From: Saprospiraceae bacterium
Lineage (GTDB): Bacteria > Bacteroidota > Bacteroidia > Chitinophagales > Saprospiraceae
Assembly: GCA_027488935.1 (NCBI GenBank)
Contig: JAIYAP010000038.1
Location: forward strand, 1-64,000
Length of the DNA: 64,000 bases
Reading direction: 5' to 3'
The notes beneath the pieces are model-generated. The model had not been told where the DNA came from. It ran no database searches and saw only the letters and a program-made list of their open reading frames with translations. How positions within the stretch are numbered: the stretch's first letter is position 1; each line of letters begins with the position of its first letter. The position numbers were made by a program, and so were the translations under genes. Shown one piece after another: positions 26,545 through 34,322 of the stretch.

Positions 26545-27753
26545 ATGCGGAGCACAGCCCAATTGGATATCCTGCTTTCGGATCCGACCCTCAGCGCGGA
26601 ACTCAAACAAATTGCGCAAAAAGTGGCCGATGGTCAGCGTATTACCCCGGAAGAAGGTCTTTTTTTGTTCGAACACGGCGAATTAGCCTATTTGGGTACA
26701 TTGGCCAATTTTGTACGCGAAAAGAAAAACGGCGATTTTACCTACTTCAACCGCAATTTCCACATCGAGCCCACCAATCTGTGTGTGTACGACTGCAAAT
26801 TTTGCTCTTACTCCCGCCTGATCAAACAACGCGATGCAGCCGATTCCTGGGCCTATACCATGGAGGATATGCTCAATATTGTATATCAATACGACGGCAA
26901 ACCGGTTACAGAAGTGCATATTGTAGGGGGCGTATTGCCACAATACGACCTGGAATTTTACCAAAAACTGTTTTCCACCATCAAAGCCCACCGTCCGGAA
27001 CTGCACGTGAAGGCCTTGACACCCGTGGAATACCACTATATTTTCAAAAAAGCCAAAATTTCCTACGAAGAAGGCATGCGGCTCATCAAGGAATCGGGCG
27101 TTGACAGTCTTCCAGGCGGCGGCGCGGAAATTTTCCACCCCGAAATCCGCGAGCAAATCGCCAACGACAAATGCACCGGCGAACAATGGTTGCGCCTGCA
27201 TGAAATTTGGCACGAACTCGGCATGCGCTCCAACGCGACGATGCTGTACGGACATATTGAAAAATTCTGGCACCGCGTCGATCACCTCGAACAACTACGC
27301 CAGTTGCAAGACAAAACCGGTGGCTTCCAAACGTTTATCCCCCTCAAATTCCGCAACCAGGACAATCAAATGTCGCACATTGCCGAAAGTACCACTGTGG
27401 AGGATCTGCGCAATTATTCCATCAGCCGCATTTACCTCGATAATTTCGACCACGTGAAAGCCTATTGGCCGATGATTGGTCGACAGGTAGCCCAAATGTC
27501 GCTCGCTTTTGGGGTGGATGACATCGACGGCACCATCGACGATACCACCAAAATTTACAGCATGGCAGGCGCAGAGGAGCAAAACCCGTCGCTCAATACC
27601 CAGCAATTGGTGGATATGATCCGCCGCGTGGGCCGCAAACCGATTGAGCGCGACACCTTATATAATGTATTGGCCGATTATACCGATACGGTATTTGAGG
27701 AGGATAAACAATTTCGGGGCTATTTTGAATTGCCCGTCATTTCAAACAACTAA
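26545..27753 (+). CDS. mqnE: Aminofutalosine synthase (radical SAM)
   Basis: 402 residues from the ATG at 26545 (MRSTAQLDIL); an upstream start would add 19 residues without family resemblance. The radical SAM cluster Cys80, Cys84 and Cys87 sits in NLCVYDCKFCSY. Further family motifs are EVHIVGGVLPQYDLEFY, LPGGGAEIF and RSNATMLYGHIE. The enzyme joins the MqnA product to adenosine, the second step of the futalosine route to menaquinone. MqnE rather than MqnC is preferred because of the GGVLP motif and because mqnA lies two genes downstream. Confidence 0.93.
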   Translation: MRSTAQLDILLSDPTLSAELKQIAQKVADGQRITPEEGLFLFEHGELAYLGTLANFVREKKNGDFTYFNRNFHIEPTNLCVYDCKFCSYSRLIKQRDAADSWAYTMEDMLNIVYQYDGKPVTEVHIVGGVLPQYDLEFYQKLFSTIKAHRPELHVKALTPVEYHYIFKKAKISYEEGMRLIKESGVDSLPGGGAEIFHPEIREQIANDKCTGEQWLRLHEIWHELGMRSNATMLYGHIEKFWHRVDHLEQLRQLQDKTGGFQTFIPLKFRNQDNQMSHIAESTTVEDLRNYSISRIYLDNFDHVKAYWPMIGRQVAQMSLAFGVDDIDGTIDDTTKIYSMAGAEEQNPSLNTQQLVDMIRRVGRKPIERDTLYNVLADYTDTVFEEDKQFRGYFELPVISNN

Positions 27754-27759
27754 TACATC

Positions 27760-28377
27760 ATGACCATTTATATGCTGCGGCACGGCGAAACGGAATACAA
27801 TCGCCTCGGAATCGTGCAAGGAAGTGGCGTGAATACCGACCTGAATGATACGGGCCGTGAACAGGCAAAGGCGTTTTTCGAAACTTATCGTGAACTGGAT
27901 TTTCAACTCGTCGTGCATTCGGCCCTCAAACGCAGCCAACAAACAGTGGCACCTTTTATCGAAATGGGCATTCCCACCATCGAAAATTCCGATATCAACG
28001 AAATCGGTTGGGGCGACCATGAAGGCAAGGAAAGTTCGCCCGAACGCTTGGAAGTGTACGAATGGATGATCAATGAGTGGAAAATGGGCAATTTTAAAGC
28101 CGCCTTGCCCAATGGGGAATCCGCTGAACACCTGGGTGAACGCTTGGAGCGCTTTATTGCCTGGTTGCGCACCGAACCCGTCGAGCGCTTGCTCGTGTGT
28201 ACGCACGGACGCACCTTGCGCGCCCTCGTGACCCTGCTCAAAGGGAAATCCCTTTCGGAAATGGAGATCACCCGCCATAACAATACCGGATGTTATATAT
28301 TTCGCATTGAAAATGGGCAATTTATCTTTGAAGTTGAGAACAGCACCGAGCATTTGTTTAAAGCAAGCAGCATCTAA
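27760..28377 (+). CDS. Histidine phosphatase (phosphoglycerate mutase-like) family protein
   Basis: 205 residues. The phosphohistidine motif RHGE (7-10) is in IYMLRHGETEYNRLG. A second conserved block HSALKRSQQT supplies an Arg, EIGWGDHEGK the acidic residue, and LLVCTHGRTLRAL the second His. It could act on sugar phosphates or a nucleotide derivative. It sits 6 bp after mqnE and 18 bp before mqnA, so it is co-transcribed with menaquinone genes. Whether it works in that pathway is unknown. Confidence 0.88.
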   Translation: MTIYMLRHGETEYNRLGIVQGSGVNTDLNDTGREQAKAFFETYRELDFQLVVHSALKRSQQTVAPFIEMGIPTIENSDINEIGWGDHEGKESSPERLEVYEWMINEWKMGNFKAALPNGESAEHLGERLERFIAWLRTEPVERLLVCTHGRTLRALVTLLKGKSLSEMEITRHNNTGCYIFRIENGQFIFEVENSTEHLFKASSI

Positions 28378-28395
28378 ATACAGCCGCTCCCAAAT

Positions 28396-29175
28396 ATGAT
28401 CCGAATTTCTGCCGTTAGCTATCTGAATACCAAGCCGTTCATTTACGGGATCTACCGCAGCGCTTTGGGCGATTCTATCGATTTAAGCCTGGACATCCCT
28501 TCGCGTTGTGCCGAAAAATTGCGCACCGGTGAGGCTGATCTGGTACTTACCCCGGTGGCGATTATTCCTGAACTGCCGGAAGCCCACCTGGTCTCGGAAT
28601 TTTGTATCGGTTCTACCGGGACGGTAAAAACGGTTTGCATCTATTCGGAAAGACCACTTCAGGAAATCAAACGCATTTACCTCGATTTTCACTCGCGTAC
28701 TTCGGTGATGCTTTCCCAGGTTTTGTGCGCTCAATATTGGAACATCCAGCCCACTTTTATTCCGGCGACCGAAGGCTATGAGCAAAACATCAAAGGCACC
28801 GACGCGGGTTTGGTCATTGGTGACCGCACCATTGGGTTGGATCAAAAATTTCCATATGTGTATGACTTAGGGGAAGCATGGACTGCCTGGACGGGTTTGC
28901 CCTTCGTATTTGCTGCCTGGGTAAGTGCCAAGCAACTCCCGACTGATTTTATTGCTGATTTCAACATTGCCCTGCAAAATGGCCTTGACCACCTGCCGGA
29001 ATTGATCAAAATCTTGCCAACTATCCCGGGATTCAGCCTCGAGGATTATTTTCGCAACAACATTAGTTACCATTTGGATGACGCTAAATGGAAGGGCCTG
29101 AACCGATTTTTAGGCATTCTCGCAGGCGAAAAAGGCTATACCCTGCATCGGAATGTTGCCGTGCCGACAATTTAG
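28396..29175 (+). CDS. mqnA: Chorismate dehydratase of the futalosine pathway
   Basis: 259 residues with the periplasmic-binding-protein-like fold of MqnA/MqnD. The N-terminus IRISAVSYLNTKPFIYGI, the segment LRTGEADLVLTPVAIIPELP and the middle YLDFHSRTSVMLSQVL are characteristic. It converts chorismate to 3-enolpyruvylbenzoate, the first step of the pathway that MqnE continues. Third gene of the mqnE-phosphatase-mqnA cluster. The paralogue MqnD is less likely because of the YLNTKP motif. Confidence 0.92.
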   Translation: MIRISAVSYLNTKPFIYGIYRSALGDSIDLSLDIPSRCAEKLRTGEADLVLTPVAIIPELPEAHLVSEFCIGSTGTVKTVCIYSERPLQEIKRIYLDFHSRTSVMLSQVLCAQYWNIQPTFIPATEGYEQNIKGTDAGLVIGDRTIGLDQKFPYVYDLGEAWTAWTGLPFVFAAWVSAKQLPTDFIADFNIALQNGLDHLPELIKILPTIPGFSLEDYFRNNISYHLDDAKWKGLNRFLGILAGEKGYTLHRNVAVPTI

Positions 29176-29251
29176 GCCGAAAACCACACACATCTCGCAA
29201 CCCTGACCGGCAGGTGCTTGTTATGATCGGGTATTTAAACAATAAACAACC

Positions 29252-29818
29252 ATGGAAAATTCAAATCATAGCACCCCAACCACAACCGACATTGCAACCC
29301 TGGGTGGCGGCTGCTTTTGGTGCATCGAGCCCCTGTTCCAAGATCTGAAAGGCGTATTGCGTGTCGAAAGCGGCTACACCGGCGGTAAAACCATCAACCC
29401 TACTTACAAGGATATTTGCACCGGCACCACCGGCCATGCTGAAGTAATTCGTATTGAGTTTGATCCCGAACAAATTACCTACGACGAAATCCTGGAAGTG
29501 TTCTTTACCTTCCACGACCCAACTACCCTCAACCGCCAAGGCAATGATGTGGGTACCCAATACCGTTCGGTGATTTTTTACCATGCGCCCGAACAAAAAG
29601 ATGCCGCCGAAGCATTCATTGCGGGCCCCGCCAAAACCATGTGGGACAACCCGATCGTAACCCAGGTAGATGCAGCAACAACGTATTATCCAGCCGAAAG
29701 TTACCACCAGAATTACTACAAAAACAATCCGAATCAGTCATATTGCGCCTTTGTAATCACCCCCAAAATCCTCAAATTTCGCAAGCAATACCGGGACCGT
29801 TTAAAAGAGGCGGTTTAA
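29252..29818 (+). CDS. msrA: Peptide-methionine (S)-S-oxide reductase
   Basis: 188 residues. The active-site Cys21 lies in the signature LGGGCFWCIEP, followed by VESGYTGG, HAEVIRIEFDP, FFTFHDPTTLNRQGNDVGTQYRS with its short conserved core, and the C-terminal AESYHQNY. No signal peptide, so it repairs oxidised methionine in the cytoplasm. No msrB partner is adjacent. Confidence 0.95.
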   Translation: MENSNHSTPTTTDIATLGGGCFWCIEPLFQDLKGVLRVESGYTGGKTINPTYKDICTGTTGHAEVIRIEFDPEQITYDEILEVFFTFHDPTTLNRQGNDVGTQYRSVIFYHAPEQKDAAEAFIAGPAKTMWDNPIVTQVDAATTYYPAESYHQNYYKNNPNQSYCAFVITPKILKFRKQYRDRLKEAV

Positions 29819-29847
29819 AATTGATCTAAATACGCTTTTTTTTGTTG

Positions 29848-29855
29848 TACCTTTG
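29848..29855 (+). promoter_or_regulatory. -7 box of the NifU-like gene
   Basis: TACCTTTG matches the -7 consensus 21 bp before the ATG at 29877. A TTG at 29821-29823 is 24 nt upstream, a longer spacing than usual. Confidence 0.4.
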
Positions 29856-29876
29856 TATCAAACAGCACCACATATT

Positions 29877-30146
29877 ATGAATTCCAGCGAAAAAGATCAG
29901 TTGCTCATCCGGCTTGAAGACGCACTTGAAAGCATCCGCCCACACCTCCATGTTGACGGCGGAGATGTTGAACTCGTAGACGTTACCGATGAGATGATTG
30001 TTCAAATCCGCTGGAAAGGCATGTGCGAATCCTGCACCATGTCGGCCATGACCTTACGCGCCGGACTGATGCACACCATTCAAGGTAAAATACCGGAAAT
30101 ACAGGGCGTAGAAGCCATCAATGGACAAACGCTAGTTGTTAGTTGA
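29877..30146 (+). CDS. NifU-like C-terminal domain iron-sulfur protein
   Basis: 89 residues from the ATG at 29877. It is a stand-alone NifU C-terminal domain: RPHLHVDGGDVELVDV and the cluster-binding pair Cys50 and Cys53 in KGMCESCTMSAMTLRAG. It probably carries or transfers an Fe-S cluster in the cytoplasm. Its last codons and stop lie inside the left arm of the inverted-repeat element at 30133-30500, so the final residues (LVVS) may have been remodelled by that repeat. Confidence 0.9.
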   Translation: MNSSEKDQLLIRLEDALESIRPHLHVDGGDVELVDVTDEMIVQIRWKGMCESCTMSAMTLRAGLMHTIQGKIPEIQGVEAINGQTLVVS

Positions 30147-30500
30147 TAGTTGATAGTTTGGACATGCCCAAATATGGTTGGCAAAATTGGAGTTGATATG
30201 TTCTTATTTATGATCAGCGGTTAGTGATAGCGGTTTTTTGTTTTTTTTGTAAAAATATGTGTCCACCAATGCATGTCTATAAATGCATGTCTACAAATGC
30301 GTGACTTCTCCGAAGTCAGAATAAATCGTCTCAGTTGTTTTTTACTGCAAATGCATGACTTCTCCGAAGTCGAGATGAGTTGTGTGTATCATAAATATTT
30401 CGTATAGGTTTGTTGCTATTGAATTATTTGGGACAAGTCCAAGTAATTCAATAACAACAAACCTATCAACTCACAACTAACAACTATCAACTAACAACTA
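30133..30500. repeat. Inverted-repeat-bounded intergenic element
   Basis: A perfect 20-bp inverted repeat bounds the stretch: 30133-30152 and 30481-30500, each part of a heptamer array (TAGTTGN on the left, CAACTAN on the right). The stop codons of both convergent neighbours lie inside these arms. The interior has four AAATGCATG-like units (30270-30358), two copies of the palindrome GACTTCTCCGAAGTC (30303-30317, 30357-30371), and a long hairpin at 30404-30466. No ORF or transposase. It resembles a MITE-like or composite dispersed repeat. Confidence 0.65.
30404..30466. terminator. Long imperfect hairpin inside the repeat element
   Basis: ATAGGTTTGTTG with CAACAAACCTAT and the inner TATTGAATTA with TAATTCAATA form arms of about 24 bp around a loop of about 17 nt. 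It may end transcripts from one or both convergent genes, but there is no clear T-run directly after the stem. Confidence 0.35.
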
Positions 30501-32576
30501 AAAATTCATTCTTGCTTGGAATTTCAAAAACGTCCTGTCCCCAACCACCCCTGAACTTGTAACAGACCTTGTTTGCAACGTTTGCTCAAAACGGGTTTCC
30601 AGGCGCAGCCATGTATTTACCCGCCAAGTCAGGTTAAAATAGTAGCGGGTACCTCTTCCAGAAAACGCAGGAATAGAAACTGCCGAAAACAAATCGTTTT
30701 CATAGGCGTATACGCGCGTATCGTAATTGTCGGTATCGTAAATCGCATATCGGAAACTGCCGGAAACAGGAGAGCCTGGTGGTTTACAAACGGCTTCCTG
30801 GTAGGCGATAAAGCCTTGTGTACGCGCTAAACTGCCTGGTTTTACGGTCGTCCACTCAATACGGGAGCGCAATTCAAGTCCCGGACCCACCTTATACGTT
30901 GCGTGTAACCGAATCCTGTTTCGCTGGTTTTCGATCAGCCCCGTTTGGCCTTCGATGTTGGTATCACTTTCTTTGGTTTCGGTTTGGAAAAGCACATAGG
31001 CGGAAAAGGTTTTGCTTTTGGTCCAGAAGATACGCGCCAGGTACTCATGTCCTTGCGAGGGCGCGCCTACGCCAAAACGCAGCCACGGATGCCGCCACAC
31101 ATCGGCGTATACATTAATCTGCACCCGGCGGATCCAGCGAATATCAGCGCCCAGGTACAAGCCTTTTTCATTAGAGGAACCACTTACCTCTGCAAATGGA
31201 TTTCCATAAATAGATTGATAATCAGGCGCCAAGGAACGGTGTACGGCCGAAAGTGTCACGTGCCGATCGGGCGAAAGCAGCAACCCATTCACGGTGGCCA
31301 TTCCGCCATTGTCGCTGCGGGCCGTTTCGCCAAATGCTAACCAGTTGCGGTAACGCCAGTTATAATCGACACTGAAGGCCGTAAGGGATTTGCCCCGGAA
31401 AGCATAGCGCCGATAAGCCAGTTCACTCGGACTCCAGGGCTTGTCGTAGGCGATGTACAAACCATTTAAGGAAACCTGACCAGATTTCCAGATATAACTT
31501 CCAGATACTCCGCCAACGTTTTCTCTTAACGATTTTTCATCTTCAATTTCCGATTCAGTTCGGTGCAAGCCAGACGCCTGTAACGAGGTAAAGCGAATTT
31601 CGTTATCTTCCGGGTTGAGGGTATCAGGTAATTGCACATTTCCATCGCGTTGACGGCTGGAAAACAGGGCCGTTATTTCCACATGTTTGCCCAACGATAG
31701 GGTAGTGGCAACGCCCCGGAAAAAGTAAGTTTCGCCAAATGCGCCATAAGCATTGAGTTTTCGTCCGCCCCGCGCAATAGAAACCGTTTCGGCCGATTTA
31801 CCTGCCGCAAAACCCGTTTGTAACAACAAGCCCTGCCCAAAACGTGCGGAGTAATCGCCAATTGCAACCGTTTTTACGACCCGATTGACATTTTGAAAAA
31901 ACAAATGGGCACTGTAAAAGTCAAAACCATGTTTGTTACTGCCCTTAAAAATCGCTTCTCCCGGGTCGCTTTCGGCTGTGAAACCAAAGCGCAGTCGGTT
32001 GTCAAAACTATGCTTGACCCGAATGGCCAAGGCATTTCCAGGGCCTTCCGATCGGTCCGCAAATGTAAAGGGCGTAGGATACCCATACCGAATCAGCACC
32101 TCATTATCACCTTTATAAAATCCGTTTAAAATATTGATGTTTCGTTTGTCCAGGCCAGATTCAACCTTGGAAAATGCCATCAAACGCCGAATATCCGAAA
32201 CATCCCAATCGGGAATCGCCTGCAATTCCAGGGCATTCAAAAAAGGCCCAAACTGATCGCGGTAGGCAATGAATTGATCCACCTGGAGTTCATTCAAAAA
32301 ACGTAGGTCCATCAAGCCTTCTTTGGTTACTTTGTTCAGGTTGATGGGATGCGATTTGTACTGATCGAGCATTTCTAAGTACAACTGCGCATCGGACTCC
32401 GTTGCGGATTCATTGTCACGAAAAAAATTCTCGAGGAGTTCGCCGCTGGTTTGTTCGTCCGTTTGAGCATGCACCAGGGTAGGTGCAAACGCCAAAAAGG
32501 TTAACAATGCAATGGACTTTGAAAAAAAGTGCAAATTAGAGAAGAATTGGTGTGTAATTGGATGGTTCGCCAGCAT
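30498..32576 (-). CDS. Helix-hairpin-helix plus outer-membrane beta-barrel protein
   Basis: 692 residues from the ATG at 32576; a much longer upstream reading frame lacks signal-like sequence. A signal peptide (to about residue 37, ending LVHAQ) is followed by a helix-hairpin-helix region with INLNKVTKEGLMDLRFL and YRDQFGPFLNALELQAIPDW. The remaining 550 residues are alternating strands of a beta-barrel ending FLKFQARMNF. The HHH domain recalls ComEA-type DNA-binding proteins, and this fusion recurs in Bacteroidota as a protein of unknown function. A role in DNA contact at the outer membrane is only a guess. Its stop codon lies in the right arm of the 30133-30500 repeat. Confidence 0.8.
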   Translation of the reverse strand: MLANHPITHQFFSNLHFFSKSIALLTFLAFAPTLVHAQTDEQTSGELLENFFRDNESATESDAQLYLEMLDQYKSHPINLNKVTKEGLMDLRFLNELQVDQFIAYRDQFGPFLNALELQAIPDWDVSDIRRLMAFSKVESGLDKRNINILNGFYKGDNEVLIRYGYPTPFTFADRSEGPGNALAIRVKHSFDNRLRFGFTAESDPGEAIFKGSNKHGFDFYSAHLFFQNVNRVVKTVAIGDYSARFGQGLLLQTGFAAGKSAETVSIARGGRKLNAYGAFGETYFFRGVATTLSLGKHVEITALFSSRQRDGNVQLPDTLNPEDNEIRFTSLQASGLHRTESEIEDEKSLRENVGGVSGSYIWKSGQVSLNGLYIAYDKPWSPSELAYRRYAFRGKSLTAFSVDYNWRYRNWLAFGETARSDNGGMATVNGLLLSPDRHVTLSAVHRSLAPDYQSIYGNPFAEVSGSSNEKGLYLGADIRWIRRVQINVYADVWRHPWLRFGVGAPSQGHEYLARIFWTKSKTFSAYVLFQTETKESDTNIEGQTGLIENQRNRIRLHATYKVGPGLELRSRIEWTTVKPGSLARTQGFIAYQEAVCKPPGSPVSGSFRYAIYDTDNYDTRVYAYENDLFSAVSIPAFSGRGTRYYFNLTWRVNTWLRLETRFEQTLQTRSVTSSGVVGDRTFLKFQARMNF

Positions 32577-32693
32577 CTTGGATCGGATTTTAATGCAGAA
32601 ACAATGATACTGTGAAAAATTCGTTTGAATCAAAATTTTGCATAACGTAATAATAAAAAAACTTACGGGATGCGTAACAAGCACAGCATACTG

Positions 32694-32701
32694 TACTTTT
32701 G
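32694..32701 (+). promoter_or_regulatory. -7 box of the small lipoprotein pair
   Basis: TACTTTTG lies 36 bp before the ATG at 32738; no TTTG is found at the expected distance upstream. Confidence 0.4.
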
Positions 32702-32737
32702 CATCAATTTTCTCACCAATCTCAACATTATTTAAAC

Positions 32738-32986
32738 ATGAAAAAAACTGTTTTGGGAATCCTCTGCGGCGCTGCTTTGATGCTTTCGATGGCATCTTGT
32801 GGCGAAAAATTGCTTACGCCAGACCAGGTTCAGGCTGAAATTACCAAAGGTTACGAAGCTGGAAAAGCAGCCGTAGAAAGCGAAATGAACGCTAAATGCG
32901 AAGCTGACTTTGAAACACGGGTAACGGAGAAAGTAACAGTACTGACCCAGGAAGCAGAGGCTGCTGCTATGCCAACAGGCAAATAA
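32738..32986 (+). CDS. Small predicted lipoprotein, paralogue of the next gene
   Basis: 82 residues. The N-terminus MKKTVLGILCGAALMLSMASCGEK has a lipobox ending at Cys21 (signal plus short spacer). The remainder is a charged, probably helical segment: YEAGKAAVESEMNAKCEADFET and then RVTEKV. The pattern A-x-x-x-x-E-x-x-(x)-K-x-x-C-(E/D)-A-(D/R) recurs in the neighbour at 33065-33544, suggesting common ancestry. No known domain. Envelope location is likely; function unknown. Confidence 0.7.
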   Translation: MKKTVLGILCGAALMLSMASCGEKLLTPDQVQAEITKGYEAGKAAVESEMNAKCEADFETRVTEKVTVLTQEAEAAAMPTGK

Positions 32987-33064
32987 GCGGTAAGTTGACC
33001 GACATTTTTACAAATACTCCAAAAAACGAACCATCTCATTTCAAACTGAAAAATTCATTTTACC

Positions 33065-33544
33065 ATGCATAAAAAAATTCTTTTCGCGGGCGTAATTGCG
33101 GTAGCAGGATTTGTAACCCTGACTGCATTTGGCGCAAAAACTTTGGCTGAACAAAAAATTGAAATCGATAACGCAGTGAAAGCTAAATTGGAAACACTGC
33201 GTGCAGACAAAACGGCAGAATGCGACGCGCGCGTTGAAGCAGAAGCACAAATTCGTTTTGAAGCAGCACAAGCAGCAGCAGCCGAAGTAGAAGCAGCGGC
33301 TCCAGCAAAAGGCGGCAAGAAGCCTGCTAAAAAGCCAACTGCAAAAGGTCCAAAAGCAGATCCATTGCCACAGGTAAACAAGCCTGTAGATCCAGCTCAA
33401 GCGAAAAAAGACAAAACTTCGGGCACTGTATCTCCAAATACGGAAGAGAAGAAAGCGAAAACAGGCGGTGAAGCGCCCGTGATCAACAATGCTGATAAAA
33501 AAGCAAGCAAAACTGGTGGCAAACCAACCGGTGGCGGCAAATAA
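33065..33544 (+). CDS. Ala/Lys/Glu-rich exported protein
   Basis: 159 residues. A signal peptide (about 1-24) precedes a helical charged region (AEQKIEIDNAVKAKLETLRA, then AECDARVEAEAQIRFEAAQA). The tail is low-complexity and basic, with KGGKKPAKKPTAKGPK and repeated K-T-G-G units. The tail resembles histone H1-like composition, but the signal peptide argues for the periplasm or outer surface. It is 78 bp downstream of its smaller paralogue and probably co-transcribed. Function unknown. Confidence 0.7.
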   Translation: MHKKILFAGVIAVAGFVTLTAFGAKTLAEQKIEIDNAVKAKLETLRADKTAECDARVEAEAQIRFEAAQAAAAEVEAAAPAKGGKKPAKKPTAKGPKADPLPQVNKPVDPAQAKKDKTSGTVSPNTEEKKAKTGGEAPVINNADKKASKTGGKPTGGGK

Positions 33545-33563
33545 TTACAGATTTAAACATTAA

Positions 33564-33602
33564 AAAAAGCGACAGTTCCTTTCGAGGAACTGCCGCTTTT
33601 TT
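33564..33602. terminator. Bidirectional intrinsic terminator
   Basis: AAAAAGCGACAGTTCCT pairs with AGGAACTGCCGCTTTTT around a TTCG tetraloop, with one mismatch. T-runs exist on both strands, suiting the convergent genes on either side. Confidence 0.85.
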
Positions 33603-33634
33603 ATTTCATAAGGACTGCTTTAAGGGAAAGCAAA

Positions 33635-34168
33635 TTATTTTGTGAAAATCACCTCGTTGCAAGTGTTTGTTACAATCGGAGATGGATTTTCATTGGTTAC
33701 AGTGTATGCAACTGTAATTTTCACAGGAGATGCAGTCGTGTTGATGGTGCCGCTACCAGTGATGTAGAATTTATCGTTGTCTGGCTGCTGACGATCAATG
33801 GTGATGGTTGTGCCGTCAATTTTTGCAATTACGGAATTCACAAATCCACCTGTTGCAACAGGGCCGTACACACCATTCAATTTAACTTCATTCACTGCAG
33901 TGCCTGCAATGATACCTACTGGATAAGGTGTAGCAGTACCTGAGTTCGAACAAGTTTCGTTCACGGTGTAGTTGCCGAGAAATTTGTCGCGCGAAGCAAT
34001 GGTGCAATTGCCGTCGCTGTCTTTTTCGTAACCCAGATCGCATTCACAAGTACCGTCAAGGCAAGTACCGTTACCACATTTTGTAGTGTCACAGCTGTCG
34101 CCGCATGCTGTTGCGAACAACAGGAAAGCGCCCAAAAGGGCAGGCAAAAGAAATAGCTTTTTGCTCAT
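33635..34168 (-). CDS. Lipoprotein with an EGF-like Cys-rich segment
   Basis: 177 residues. The signal ends in a lipobox, LFATAC, with Cys22. Next is a Cys-rich stretch of about 30 residues (CGDSCDTTKCGNGTCLDGTC, then ECDLGYEKD) with EGF-like spacing. The rest, from FLGNYTVNETC, is a beta-rich domain (about 120 residues) with two further Cys. It is likely anchored in the outer membrane. It is transcribed alone from a -7 box at 34216-34223. No function assigned. Confidence 0.75.
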   Translation of the reverse strand: MSKKLFLLPALLGAFLLFATACGDSCDTTKCGNGTCLDGTCECDLGYEKDSDGNCTIASRDKFLGNYTVNETCSNSGTATPYPVGIIAGTAVNEVKLNGVYGPVATGGFVNSVIAKIDGTTITIDRQQPDNDKFYITGSGTINTTASPVKITVAYTVTNENPSPIVTNTCNEVIFTK

Positions 34169-34215
34169 GTTTGGAAAATTTTGTGTAAGTTGTTTAAAAA
34201 TCAGTTTTCAGGGGG

Positions 34216-34223
34216 CAAAGGTA
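34216..34223 (-). promoter_or_regulatory. -7 box for the EGF-like lipoprotein
   Basis: CAAAGGTA on the plus strand reads TACCTTTG on the minus strand, 48 bp before the ATG. No clear TTTG upstream at the usual distance. Confidence 0.4.
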
Positions 34224-34322
34224 ATGAAAAGCCTTGATATGAAATAATTAGACGACATTTCAGGAAGGAGTAACGACAACTTTAAGATTTTATTGGGAAA
34301 TAAAGCCCTATAACGGGTGTTT

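Noticed and set aside
30270-30372. Short CRISPR array
   Set aside because: The AAATGCATG units and palindromes are irregularly spaced, with no constant repeat and spacer lengths and no cas genes.
33300-33540. Histone H1-like nucleoid protein
   Set aside because: The protein has an N-terminal export signal, so a nucleoid role is unlikely despite the basic tail.
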